64,000 nt of DNA from Angiostrongylus vasorum (Eukaryota > Nematoda > Chromadorea > Rhabditida > Metastrongylidae): contig JADANN010000149.1 of the NCBI GenBank assembly GCA_018806985.1, positions 434,001 to 498,000 on the forward strand. Reading direction: 5' to 3'. The translations under genes and the position numbers were made by a program. Of this stretch, positions 12,511-24,119 are shown one piece after another (the first letter of the stretch is position 1; every line of letters begins with the position of its first letter). Below the pieces are notes generated by a model. It was not told the DNA's origin, did not search any database, and worked only from the letters and a program-made list of their open reading frames with translations.

Positions 12511-12939
12511 TGTTATTCATTAGAAATATAGATTCCAGCGAAAGCCAACCACGCATCTTGTGGTCACGATCAGAAATATCTGCAAGAGAAGGAGATTTTA
12601 GTGTAGTTATCCGAAATCTAGAGATTTACTACAACTTCTTCGCAAAATATTACAAGCAAAGTAGTGTACGTACGCAGCAAAACTTGGTAGCAATAGTACG
12701 AACCGCTGTACGTTAAAATCGAAATCGAGTAAAAGTCGATGGTCCGGTTTCTCGGCAGTGTAACATTCACTCACGGAAAGCACAAACTAAAGCTGATTGA
12801 GAGTCGGTTGCCACGAATTATGAGTACGCGAAGAACTTTTCGGTCATGATTGATCACTAGCACTTCGTTATCGACTATTTTGACAAAAGACCAGATTCCC
12901 TATTTCTTTCTCTTGTCTCTTTCCAACATTCCAATTCCT

Positions 12940-13240
12940 TGTGCTATTTTTCTACTCTTAAATGGTCCTGCATCCATATTGTACGGACTCTAGCACTTTC
13001 ATTACATTCGTCTCCTCACTTGCCCGTTAATCAAAAACGTTTTCGGATTTGAATTTGAATCAGCTTTTGCTTGGGAATTCGGTTTTTTTCATGAATGTCG
13101 TTGAGTGCTGGTCCAGTAGATTCCTCCTGGAATCCTTGGATTGTTGTGCTATGAGGTTCGCAAATCTTCGTTACTTACTGTCGTCATTCTTCTTTCATCG
13201 AAGTGAGTTTTTTCGAGACAAGTACCAATTTTTCTGACCA
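12940..13240 (-). repeat. SINE-B body fragment, headless
   Basis: Shares the SINE-B body (CATTCGTCTCCTCACTTGC, then the GTCGTTGAGTGCTGG block and the GAATCCTTGGATTG block) but lacks a clear tRNA-like head. Confidence 0.5.
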
Positions 13241-13489
13241 TGTAGGAATAAGAGCTTTGGTTGTTTTGCTGTAACTGTTTGAGTTTATGTTGAGTCTTCA
13301 CTTTTGTTGCAGTTCCACCCTCTTCGGTGCTTAAATGCTAATAACAATTAGTGACTTCATGCTTTGAACATTTCTAAATCGCAGGCGGTAAGGGCCTAAA
13401 CTCAAGTGTTTTATGTAACAATAGCCCTTTAATTCGTTGAAATATCTACGGTAACAATGAAGATCTAACGTATAAATAGACGTCATATT

Positions 13490-14110
13490 GATCAGAAACT
13501 ACTCACCCTGCTGTTACGAGCTGGGCTGTCCGCGTGTTGTTCCTGAAGGATGACGAGAGGCACCCATCCAAGTCAAGAAATTTTTGAAATAAAGCGCCAA
13601 ATCACGTGTGATAGTGAGGCATTCGTCTTTCCTGTTCATCTTTGAATTTTTTAAATTTATCCAAAACGCCTCAAGAGTCTTGCGCATTGACGTTTTTGTT
13701 TCGAGCGCTAGGATCCAGGCAGTTACTTCGAAATCATCACCATTGTGCTTTTGTGCGCTATGCGTACTTAGAGAAGTACTTTAACGATTTTTAGCTTCCC
13801 CATCTAGATGTTCTTTTGCGCGGACACAAAGTGGTCCACTCATTTTTCCTGTGCATTCTTCACCGCATGCTCTAAATGGGATTAAGTCTGTTCTAGCTAA
13901 ACTCATGGAATCGCCGTCTCTCCCGCTAGAACAGACCACAGTTTTCTGAGCCGCAAAAACGATCATAGAGGGATTGCGGACTAATTGACGTCGTAGGGTG
14001 CTACGTGGGAGGCCAATAAGTAGGCGGAATTTTCGAGACCACTTCTTCTTAGCTTCACATTTTGACGCTTCGTAATTAATGAGTTGTATCAAAAGTACCT
14101 TTTTCACCAC
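13490..14110 (-). mobile_element. Penelope-like element, GIY-YIG endonuclease end
   Basis: The minus frame contains CSSGRDGDSM, then TDLIPFRACGEECTGK, then GPLCVRAKEHLDG. This is the layout of the GIY-YIG endonuclease domain that follows the reverse transcriptase in animal Penelope-like elements. Related frames recur at 35500-36050, 38000-38300, 49700-50190 and 62300-62860. It is a broken copy without a reverse transcriptase part. Confidence 0.65.
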
Positions 14111-15497
14111 TGAGCTTCTTGGCGAATTTGGACCAGCATGTAATTTTCAAGACATGGTTAAAATTCAGCATTTTCCTCAACTCCATGCGAACAACGAGAT
14201 ATGGCTGCGTAGATCGACAAAGATTTGTTCATTCGTCTAATTCCAAGAAAGTCCGCGTTAATGACAGTTCTCTTCATAGTTCTAGTTTCCTTGCACGATC
14301 TCAGAGCTGTGCTGCAATACACACACGGACGTTGGTTCGATCTCGCACTCTGCCAAACCATTCCGCCGGAACGCTAGTCATTTTGAATGAAATGGTATAC
14401 TGATGTCTTGTCAAACTATCAAGAATACGGTAACTTATTGGCGAACGCTGAGCTTGGTAGAAAGTCGGTCATTGGTTGTTGCTGTGTATAACTATAACTA
14501 GTTTTTCTTGCTTTGGTACTATTTCATGTGAGCACAAAGTTATTTTTGTTATTTAGCCACCTGAAACTACTTTTCAAAGTACCGTCTTCTGAGCAGGCTT
14601 CATATACTCGGAAGAGTTCTTGAAACTATGAAAGAGTTTGGTATTTCTGTCTACAGGACCAGACAAGAATGAATCAATGTCAGGAATCGCTGCCATCCTA
14701 CTAGCAATATTGTCATATGGAGGCAAATCTCCATGCGCTCTACAAGAGCCGCTCTACACTTTCTAATTTGAGAACCAGCAAAGTGTGAGTGTCTGAGCGC
14801 CAACACTAAAATATGCACGTTCACCTACATAATTCCCTCTCTGGCCCGTTTCCTTAGATTGTGCAATAATGTTACCATGATTCATTGGTAAGTTAGCATG
14901 ATATTGATGAACTCTTCATTGTTGTTTTTTGTTTCTGCGGGATCTTCATTATCAGCACCTACATTCTGGCTATTTAATGGTCTTCAGAGAAGCAATGAGT
15001 CGAAGTGATGTTGAATTAGGTAAAAGGACCTTGAAATGGTCTTCTATACGGGATGGTCACTGAACGATTTTCTAAGAAAGGTGCCCAGTTTTCTAGATGA
15101 AATCCATTTTTTTTCGTCACGGGAATGTTTAACTTATGAATCCGAAGAGGTGTTCCTGTGGTTTTTGGCCTTGTTGGCCTTTTATCCTTTTTTTGAACCA
15201 AAAGAAAGTGTGCCTATCTACCACTGCCTAGATCGAGTTTTGAATTTCTGCATAGAAACGGGGAAGGAAATGAAGGGTGCAGGCGTTTTTCATTGTATTG
15301 TTTCCTTTGTTTCCCTTTCTTAAACACTTGGACACAGAGCCTCAGCACATTTCACATTCGTTTCATTCCTTAGCGTTCATTGTTCATAGTGGTGGTCTTT
15401 TCGAGCGTATGGTGTTTTACCAAAGTGCTTAGCTGAGAGCTGCACGATAATGTGACCTTTTCTAGGTTTTAATTTTGTTTCCATTTCTTTTCGCAGG
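14111..15497. other. gene-poor DNA, no supported feature
   Basis: ORFs of up to 95 codons (for example 15036-15323) lack recognisable motifs and splice context. Around 14440-14480 is a short PLE-end scrap (GAGCTTGGTAGAAAGTCGGTC). Confidence 0.4.
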
Positions 15498-15630
15498 TGG
15501 CATGTTTCCTAGAGCTTAGAGATGCTTTCCAGTACACACTGGATCAATCCCTAGTACGATCCTGCTCTCCGGGCTCACCATTCCCTCTGGGTCAGCAAAT
15601 TGGTACCAGACTTTGCTAAGAAGATATAAA
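15498..15630 (+). repeat. SINE-A fragment
   Basis: Degraded head (CAGTACACACTGGATCAATCC) and the body block AAATTGGTACCAGACTT. Confidence 0.55.
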
Positions 15631-16029
15631 TATTGATTTGATTCATCGGTAGAGCCCAGAAGTTACCATTCTTCTCTGTAGCGCATCACAGCACCCACAT
15701 GGCTCGAAGGCTATCTTTTGAAAACAAGCCATATTATTCTTGTTGAGTTTCTTTTTTATAGGGTACTGGTTAATGGAACCTAGCAAGAACTCTCGAGTGT
15801 TCTGCCTACCACATATTCCTTGGTTTTAGTTTTAGATGTTTTGATTTTTTACATATTGAAATTTCAGGCGATTACCTCGACATCAATCAATGTTTCGTGG
15901 AACTGCCGAATACCCAGGTAAATTGTTGAGCAAGAATACAAAATGACAAGTCAGATTATATATTTCGTCTGCTGAATGAAACAGGTAGTACTGTGAATTG
16001 CGGAATTTTGTAAAGAGTATCCGACTAAC

Positions 16030-16180
16030 AGCGACGCATGTAGAGTAGTAGTTAGAGGTGCAATACACGATGAATCGACTGCTGGTTCAAACCGTACCTG
16101 GGCCCGACCAAGCCTTCAATCCCTTCGAAGTCGGCAAAAAACACTGACTTATTAGATTGGTAGGCCACCATGTGTCGTTG
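16030..16180 (+). repeat. SINE-A fragment
   Basis: Degraded head (GTAGTTAGAGGTGCAATACAC) with the GGTTCAAACCG B box, then the GTCGGCAAA and GGTAGGCCACC body blocks. Confidence 0.55.
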
Positions 16181-16639
16181 CACAGGCCGGAAATTCATTT
16201 CATTTCAATTCATGCATTCAATCACTAGTGCGATGCTTAAACAGATCGAATGCATGACATATTCCTGAGAGGTTGGTTGACCCTTATCGATTTCTGCTCT
16301 ATTTATCTTTCCATCCGACCAAGAGTCTTTTTTTTAGCTTTTTTTCGCGCACTATCAAACTTCCTTTGCACTATCATGTACCAGAGTTGCTCATTGGAGA
16401 AATGCGGAGCGTATCACATTTTTATGATGATGATCGTTTTCGATTGTTTTTGGGAAAAAAGTTAGCTGCTGATAGCTAGGAATTCCATGTGCCGAACGCC
16501 TAATCTTAGTTGGGTGTTCAGATGGAGGCGTCGAAAGTAGTTTGAGTAACCCTGCGGGGTACACCAAAATTCATTGTACACCGTAGTTCTAAGCGATAGG
16601 CGAGATTTTCCGTGTGTTAGATCTAAACGTTATCGGTAT

Positions 16640-16860
16640 TATGAGAACATTGAGCCTAACTTAGGCTTAAACAGTTTGTCAGGATGCTAGTAATTACGCT
16701 AAACCAAGATTTCAATCACATTGAACACAGAATAGCTTCTTTGCACACACACCGCTTTCTATGAGGCTTCCACTGGGTGTGTCGCGTAGAGACCAACAAG
16801 AATACAAAGAATTACTTGATCAATGCCCAGGTTAGTAGAAAGTCGGACGTAGAATTTATT
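16640..16860 (-). repeat. PLE terminal-repeat fragment
   Basis: Matches the noncoding end of the PLE copies at 35330-35440 and 37800-37890 (TTTCAATCACATTGAACAC, then CACCGCTTTCTATGAG). Confidence 0.5.
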
Positions 16861-17429
16861 ACGAGAATGCTAGTATTTTGTTGAATTAAGCTACCATGCA
16901 GAGGGCGGGTAGAACAACGGCAATGATGCTCGTTCACAACGTGCCAAACGCTGGTTTGACCGCGCGCTGGCCCACTTAGCCCTGTGAAAGTGAAAAGTGG
17001 TATTTTAGTATCCAGTTGTGTCAGTACTTGCATGCAAGAATGTCTAGTGTTCCTGTAGTTTATTTATGCTTTTGTGGAAAGCCTAAGCATTGTTTTAGGA
17101 AATGGAGTAAATGTAAAGGTAAAAATTTGGTAGAAGAACTTAAAAATTTTTTGGAAAGACAATATAACAACCGTTTCCTCAGAACTTTATGGATTCAATC
17201 TAAAACAAAAAAGATTAGAAGTTCGCTATTTTTAGCTGTCTGTTGATCCGATGGCTATGGAAACGGTGGAATTTAAAGATGACTGCCTTCGTGCCTGTCT
17301 CCGTAGCCAAATACGTGGTAGGCCATGTGCCAGCGTTGAACATCGCCCTAAGGATAATGTGAGTTCGTTTACCGTCGGTCAATGTGGAAATATCAGGCTA
17401 ACTACGTGAACTTTCTATTTACTGCCTGC

Positions 17430-17720
17430 TATTAGTTTTTGAAAATAGTGGAAAGTAATAATAGGCAGTAAATAAAAAGTTAACGCTGTGATTTTGACTA
17501 CACCCTCAGCTTGACTCGGTTTAATGCCGATTTGTGTTACCCAGATCATTCCCGATGACAGCTGATTGCTGATGGCATCGTTAGATAGAAAACTGGCTGG
17601 GAAAAAAGGCAAAATGAGGGTCTCAATGATACAGTGGGTAACACGTGAACTCCAGGGAAGGGCAGTCGTGGGTTCGAATCTGGCCTGCGTCAAAGTCCAA
17701 ATATCTCAGCACCTAGTGGC
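17430..17720 (+). repeat. SINE-C copy
   Basis: Contains the AGGCAGTAAATAAAAAGTTA block, the GCTGATGGCATCG block, a B-box-like GTGGGTTCGAATCTGG and the AAATATCTCAGCACC block. Confidence 0.65.
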
Positions 17721-18029
17721 TATATATTAGACTGGTTTTTCGTAATTTGCTTGAGAGTTTTTTTGGTTGTAACTGGTTCGTTCTTATACGATCAATCTCT
17801 TAGTTGTTACCAGAGAAAGCTTGTTGTCCTCTAAATAATTCAATTATTGTTAACTGAAGTGGATGAACTGGATAGGTTAAACGGGAACCAAATCGTCCAT
17901 TGCAGAGAATAAGGGCACTAGAGACGTTCTCATAAGTTGCTATTTGTTCGCTAAAATGCTTTTTTAAACATGAAATGAGTAAAAGATGTACTAAAATCTG
18001 ATGCAAAATAATAGTATACCAAATGATAC

Positions 18030-18305
18030 AATAAAAAGGGTAAAGCTCTCGGCGTTGATCAATGCCAGAGGGATGCGCCGTGGATTCGGCTTCATTAAAC
18101 ATCACTGGAGGTGATTGAATGCGTATCTGGCCTATACAATGACTCGCGGTGGTCTGCTGATGTATCGAGCCAGTGTTGCTATCCTCGCAGACGAGTGTGG
18201 TACCAATTTCCTGACCCCGGAGGGATCGGTGAGCTTGGGGGTGCGAGATCGAACTCATGTGTACTGCAGTTCGCCTCTAACTACTGCGCAACACACTCCT
18301 TTAAT
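18030..18305 (-). repeat. SINE-A copy, near full length
   Basis: Minus orientation. The tail AAAGCTCTCGGCGTTGATC is at the left and the tRNA-like head is at the right (TAACTACTGCGCAACACAC). Confidence 0.8.
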
Positions 18306-18641
18306 GGTATAATAACAATACAGTAATACTAAAGATTCTTATAATACATTATAATAATATGCTAAAAATTCAACGATGATTTTATCAACCGGTTAGATCA
18401 CTAGTTTTTTTTTGACGTAAAAATTAATGAGTAATAGTGGATGTTTGTAGAAGTTTATACATTAAGCGCGCTTTGCTTGATATTCATGGCAGAGATCTTG
18501 AATACTTTTCCGGTCCAATCTTTGCTCTGATTGTTAAGAAATCGGCATAGAATACGTCGTTTTCTTGTTCAGCAATCACGAGGTTGTTAAACAGCATACA
18601 TTTACTTCCATCGAAAAACACAATGCAATACAGCAGTAGCT

Positions 18642-18669
18642 GACGTTTCGGCAGAATCGCCTTCTTTAG
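18642..18669 (-). ncRNA. hammerhead-ribozyme-like motif, one core change
   Basis: On the minus strand: CTAAAGA (CTGANGA expected), A, GGC, six-base loop, GCC, GAAAC, GTC. The G-to-A change in the first box probably inactivates it. Confidence 0.35.
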
Positions 18670-18684
18670 AGCCGCTTTTTTCGC

Positions 18685-18892
18685 GACTTGCAATGAGGAG
18701 GGTTAGAACAGCTGATTATAGTCGCATATGGTTGATGACTGCACTACCACGTCATCAGAAATTGATCCGAAGATAGATATCATATCTTATCTTAAGATAT
18801 CTATCTTCGGATCAATTTCTGATGAGGGGGTGGTGCAGTCATCAACCATATGCGCCTATAATCAGCTGTTCTAATCTTCCTCATTGCAAGTC
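18685..18892. repeat. foldback palindrome, arms about 96 bp, 16-bp spacer
   Basis: Left arm 18685-18780 and right arm 18797-18892 are reverse complements with only a few mismatches. The inner block ATATCTATCTTCGGATCAAT is identical. Confidence 0.9.
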
Positions 18893-19022
18893 ACGTAAAA
18901 AAGTGGTGAGTTTTTTCGAGAAGCTGTTGACCATGTATTTACCATAGAGTTTTTCGTCTTTTTGTAAGTGTTATTGAAGCGTTTGGCCTAGCAAATTGTA
19001 TATCAGTGTGCCGTTCCAGGCT

Positions 19023-19050
19023 CTGAAGAAGGCGATACTGCCGAAACGTC
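19023..19050 (+). ncRNA. hammerhead-ribozyme-like motif, intact core boxes
   Basis: CTGAAGA, A, GGC, loop GATACT, GCC, GAAAC, GTC. The first box fits CUGANGA, GGC/GCC forms stem II, and AC-GU of GAAAC-GUC forms a two-pair stem III with no loop, as described for minimal hammerheads of Penelope-like elements, which are thought to act as dimers. One extra A separates the first box from stem II. Activity is inferred only. Confidence 0.5.
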
Positions 19051-19564
19051 AGCTACTGTTGTATTGTTTTTTCTATGGAAGTAAATGTATGCTGTATAAC
19101 AACCTCGTGATTGCTGAAAAAAGAAAACGACGCATTCATATTCCAATGTCGAGGTTAATAGAAAGTCGATCCTGAGAATCGGCATAGAGTCAGTAATTTT
19201 TGACAACATCTTAAAGAGCGTCTGTTCTTAAAAACTTTCTCTGCTTACTAGCATTAGTGCTGATAATGCACATGTTAAATGAGAACTACTGCAGGCATGC
19301 GTTTTATCAGAGAAGATTGGCAAACGGCGAATAGAGTCAACGCGAAAGAAAGGGAACTACTTCGAAAATGTCTGTGCTCGTCCACAAGGTCAGCGACGAA
19401 TCGACAATGGACGGTTTTCGTTGAATTGCGGTCTTTTTTTGTAGCATTAGTGCTTAGACTTCATCAGTATACAACTGGTGTGAGAAAAAACAGATACGCT
19501 CGGTTATTTTTTGACTTCAGGATAATGCGCCTTTTCAAATCCTACTTTTAATGTTTATTTATGA

Positions 19565-19830
19565 AGTAAAAGGTAAGACGTCCAGCGTTGATCAATACCT
19601 TGGAGACATAGCATGCATTCAACTCTATTTGTAGCATCGTGGAGGTTACTGAATGTATATCTGGCCTAAACAATTACTTGTGGTGGCATACCGGTTTAGC
19701 AGGTCAGTCCTGCTACTCTCCCTAAAAAAATTTGTCACCAGTATGCTGACCTCGAGAGGGTGGGATCAAATCAGCGACCACGCATATATTGCAGAGCAGA
19801 TCTAATCCCAGTAGACACAAGCGCCTATTC
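19565..19830 (-). repeat. SINE-A copy, diverged
   Basis: Minus orientation, with GTCCAGCGTTGATCAATACC at the left, then the TGAATGTATATCTGGCC block and the GTGGTGGCATACCGG block. Confidence 0.65.
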
Positions 19831-20034
19831 TGCAAGTATCGACAAATAACTGCTTGCTTAGATACTTGGCCTGTCACCACTGGTTTTACGGGCCCCAGGA
19901 AAATTCTCACTCATTTCTTTATCGCGCAATCGTCGTCCATGGTGGTGGTCTGCTCCGAACATGGTGATGTCTGTGAGACCCATTCCGTAATCATGAAATT
20001 ATTGCCATCTGGGAGTGTAGATGTTTAACATTAG

Positions 20035-20290
20035 CCACGAACACCTCTGCTCATCTGTGGTGGGTCGTCTAAGAGGACGCTTGGAATTGCTTGGACTCCA
20101 CTCCACTGTTCTCTTCATTCATCTGCAATCTGTTTTTCTTATTAAATGACCGGCCCATCTGTGCTTTGCTATCGGTGTATATTCTTTTGGATCTGCGATA
20201 GGTTTCAAAGATCTGAGCTACCCATTCCGGCTACACGCTGTGAATGCTGGTTAAGTTTCAAAAGTCATCCTTCAAGCGCTGTGTATGTAA

Positions 20291-20338
<48 letters not shown>

Positions 20339-21645
20339 ATATATGTATATATATATGTATTGTGCATATATATATGGATATATATATATATACATATATG
20401 ATATGTAGATTTATTTTCATGGTTAAACTATCAGCCCACATTTCTGCTGCATAACAGAGCAGTGGGAGGATTGTTCAATCGAAAAGGTTAGCCCCGAGTT
20501 CTAGGTCTGTTGGTTGATCGGTGGCTTTTTTTGAGTGGCCCTAATGCGGCCTGTGCTGCTCTCCTTCATCTGTCTAGTTGATCCTTCATTTTGTTCTCCT
20601 TGTTCATTGTACGTCAAAGCTACACGTACGAGATGGTTTCTGTTGTCAGAGAACCATCCTGTTCAATTAGTTCACCTTCGCACCATCTGTTCTTTATGAA
20701 CTTCGTCAAACACGACTGGTTCCCTTTCCCCTGGGCGATGGCAAGAGTTCTTTTCCACCTTATGGCTGAATCGAATTCTCGCACGGAGAAGGCGGTGATC
20801 AGATCCAGTATGGAATCCAGGTACCACTGTGTAAAAGGTATTAATTCTTGTTTGTGATAATATGATCGATCTCCGCATGACTCATGCCGTTAGGAGACTC
20901 CCATGTCCGTCGGCGATCGTTTTCCTTTTCGAAAAATGAATTATCTTGGAAGAGACGTACTGCAGACAGGAGTCCTACGTGACGGTTTCCATTTTCCATT
21001 TAGTTCTCGTATTCCGAATTTCCCTACCGTGTATTCATTTTCGTTGGCCGCTCCTAATCTGACATTGAAGTCTCTAACAACAAATCTGTAGAAAGACTTT
21101 TCGTTGTGAATTACTTTTTCCAGCTGGTTGTAGAAAACGTCTAGATCGCTCTCATTACCTGTTCAAATAGGGGAGTAACAGTTGGTGATACTGATTTTCT
21201 TTTGATGTGGAAGTTGGATGCGACGAATGATCAAGCGCGGTGAAAGCATTTCTCATGAGGTGACTGGGTGGTAAATAATTGGGAGTACGACAAAGCCAAT
21301 GCTTCCGACATTTCTTAACCGAAATTTTCCCTCCGCAAATGACAAGTTTTCCGTCGTATAACTGATGTCGATCTTCCTCGTTTTCGTCTCTAGTAGAGCA
21401 ATCCGATGGAATTTGGTGTGTGACATAGCCTCATTAAGAGCGTAATGGTAGGCGCACGAAGAAAATGTTCTGGTGCTATAGGTGCAGAGCAAGAAGTAGT
21501 CTCCATGGAGTGTCGTGGGTGTGCTCGTTTGTCCGTTTCCAATGAGGTCTTGTGCAACTGGAGAATTCATTGCCCCCTGATCAGTTGTCTCAGCTAATAA
21601 CTCAAAAGGTTGTTTCACCGCCGGAAGTAGTAGAAGGGAGCCTTC
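20035..21645 (-). mobile_element. RTE-type element, second family, internally deleted
   Basis: On the minus strand the endonuclease comes first (21253-21618: FHRIALLETKTRKIDISY, then RLRNVGSIGFVVLP). The end of the endonuclease follows at 20672-20878 with an intact GSDHRLLRARIRFS. A C-terminal scrap lies at about 20035-20280. The reverse transcriptase core is missing. The endonuclease differs from that of copies A-C, so this is a separate RTE lineage. Confidence 0.7.
20290..20405. repeat. (TA)n/(TATG)n microsatellite
   Basis: GTGTGTGTATATATAT followed by TA and TATG runs inside the RTE remnant. Confidence 0.9.
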
Positions 21646-21689
21646 AGTGTGTCTTGTAAGGAAGCTGAAATTTTGCTGGCTTAGCCAAT

Positions 21690-21975
21690 GTGGTTCTCTG
21701 GAGTCCTGAAATGTGCCTAGGCGAAATCTTTCTCAGTTCTTCAACACCCCAGTCAGTCGTCGTCCCTGTGGGTCAGAGGGAGATTTGCCACCATGTGATT
21801 AGTTCGATACAAAGATTGTGGTGGATTCTGGAATTGGTTAACTTTTCGCTGGGCTTGATGATGGAAACGCCGGACTCTTTTACAGCTTGGGAGGCTTTGC
21901 TGGGTGGTGAACCTCCGCTGTACATTGCAGCCCGACACCCAGGTACACCTCCTAGCCACCATGTAAACCATTAGG
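21690..21975 (+). repeat. Repeat-D copy
   Basis: Shares blocks with 27380-27650 and 27710-28065: CTCTGGAGTCCTGA, CGTCCCTGTGGGTCAGAGG, GAGATTTGCCACCATG, GATGGAAACGCCGGACTC, and CGACACCCAGGTACACCTCC. Confidence 0.7.
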
Positions 21976-22119
21976 AGGACATCGACACATAGTCCTAAGA
22001 AATCTAGGCATAGAGTACGATAGTACTCTGTTAGCTTCAATGACTTCCCTCTATAGAGCTTATTTGTAGGGTATAGAGTGGCCATTAAGAACTCTGCAGA
22101 AGTCGCTTCGTTGTTGGTG

Positions 22120-22720
22120 GTTTGTTTTGGCTCACAAATTTGTTCCCCCATAATCACGATGATGCTGAATATTTGCAAGCTCAGACCTCAGACGAGATGA
22201 GAACACGCGATCACCTTTTTCGGAGGATCACCCACGTATCACCCACTGCACCACTGAAGTCTTTGCTTTGCGTGTTACCCACTGCACCACTGAGACCACT
22301 GGTTTGCATTTCTCTCAAGCAGTTCTTTACCTTAACGATGAAGCTAGCCTGGAGTTCCGCATAACATCATCATAGTTGTGTTTCACATAATACTCTGCCA
22401 TGAAAAAAAACTGTGAGCAGTAAAAATAAGTTATGCATTATGTTTTCGACTGAAACCTCACCTTAACTGGTTCGAGAACATTCCTGTTGACGGGTTATTG
22501 CTAATGGTATCGTCACCCTAAAAAAATAGGGTGAGAGAACGGCAAAGGTCTCAGTGTACCGTTGGTAACAACATGAGCCCTCGGAGAGCGTAATCGCGAG
22601 TTCGAATTGGACTGATGTCTGAATTTTGCAAACATGTCAGCATCATCGTGGTTCTGTTCCACATAATATGATACCATGAAGAAATAGTGAGCAGTTAATA
22701 AAATGGTGTTCATTATTTAC
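22120..22720. repeat. two SINE-C copies in inverted arrangement
   Basis: A minus-oriented copy (about 22140-22330, TGATGCTGAATATTTGCAAG at the left) precedes a plus-oriented copy (about 22385-22720, with B-box-like GCGAGTTCGAATTGG). Confidence 0.55.
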
Positions 22721-22739
22721 CTACATTTCTTTTAATCAT

Positions 22740-23515
22740 TCAGCTTATTCTTCTGTATGTTGTAGCGGGCGTCCGCCGAGGAAAGCTCTGTTCTTCGCTT
22801 AGAAACGTATAGAAAGCCTTTTCTCGAACGAGTTGATTGACTGATAATTTCACCCGTAATATGAACGGTGAGTATGTCGCGTTGTGCGCGATAATCATCA
22901 CTCTTTCTAAGATCTCCATAAGGAAGGTTAACCAGTGTGTCGGTAGCATTCGTCCTGTACGTGTGATATTTTTGGCCTCATCTTGCTAACGTTTTCCATC
23001 GGTTGTCATTGGGACAGATCACGTATTCAATCCAACTGGTTCTCGACATCTTGGCTTTTTCATGAGCGTCGTGGTAGTTGACATTGCTCAGAAGTTTGAT
23101 ACATAGCCCCTTATTTCATACTTTCTTTGTATTGAAGTCGCCGTCTATTAAAATGCTAAGGTTCGCGTAGAGTTCCGTTGCCGCTTGAGGACTTGTTGTC
23201 TTCCCTTCTTCCCGAAGCCATGAACACTTTGGTTGAAATGAGTACCTTTTGTTATCACAGTATCACCATGCTGGGACGTTCTCAAGTCTTCAACATAGGC
23301 AGTCGCAAATCCCCTGTCGGCGAGAGATTTGCCGCGTTTTGGATAGTATTCTTCCAGACGGCAACCATTCCTCAGATTACTAAACCAAAGACTCGAGGGT
23401 GATGTACTAACAAACCGAGTCCTTTTGCTTGCATACAAAGAGCATGTATCATTCCAGCATTCCAGCGACGGGGAGTCGATCCCCTTAATCCCGCAACATC
23501 TCATGGCAAGCAAAT
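22740..23515 (-). mobile_element. possible non-LTR endonuclease remnant
   Basis: Minus ORFs at 22740-22949 and 23148-23513 (120 codons) are longer than chance frames here and lie in an area of retrotransposon debris. I see no catalytic motif, so the assignment is by context only. Confidence 0.25.
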
Positions 23516-23829
23516 TATCGTTTTTGGTTTGAATAAACTACCAGTCCTCACTGATGAAGTGTCATGTTGCCGTGGGAATGACCGGCATGAGATTCCCCAG
23601 TTAATAGAACCCCTGGGATTTTTAATAGTCAGCCATATCAATCAGCCGCATAGCCACAAGACATGCTGTACATGAAGTATTCAGACAAGTTTCGAAAAAT
23701 TGGTCCTTCTTATGTGGAGTCAAATAAAGTAAGTCAGTGTAGAGGATCTTATCGTGAACAAAAAATATAGAGCTTTGAACTCCTTAGCCAAAAAAGAATT
23801 GTTTTTTAAGAGAGCCTAGAACAAAATGC

Positions 23830-24110
23830 TGTCGGCAGCACAACTACAAGGGTGCTCTGATGTAAGCAAAACTTTGGATGCCAACCGAGCTTCGAACCCG
23901 AGATTACCTTTTCCACGTGCTCACGTGCTATCCTCTACTCAAAGCGAAGCCATTATTTTGCCATTCTCACCTACAGTTCCGAGCTTTGTTCATATCTCGG
24001 CATCCTCGTGGTTGTACTTCGGATTGTACCTTGCTATGACGAAGGAATAAGCATTAAAAGTTAAGACGCTGTTATTGGTAACATTACATTCTTTTTGTTA
24101 ATTAATTTAT
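23830..24110 (-). repeat. SINE-C copy, diverged
   Basis: Contains reverse-complement SINE-C blocks: GAGCTTCGAACCCGAGATTA (B box), CACGTGCTATCC, and CATATCTCGGCATCCTCGTGG nearby in mixed orientation. Confidence 0.45.
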
Positions 24111-24119
24111 CTACTTGTA

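Larger units (their letters stand above)
18500..19210. mobile_element. large inverted repeat built from two PLE terminal repeats
   Basis: About 18530-18670 is the reverse complement of about 19010-19170: both contain the AACAACCTCGTGATTGCTGA and CCGAAACGTCAGCTACTG blocks on opposite strands. A nearly perfect foldback lies between them (18685-18892). Both arms carry the hammerhead-like motif. No coding region is left, so this looks like a non-autonomous PLE terminal-repeat dimer. Confidence 0.65.
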
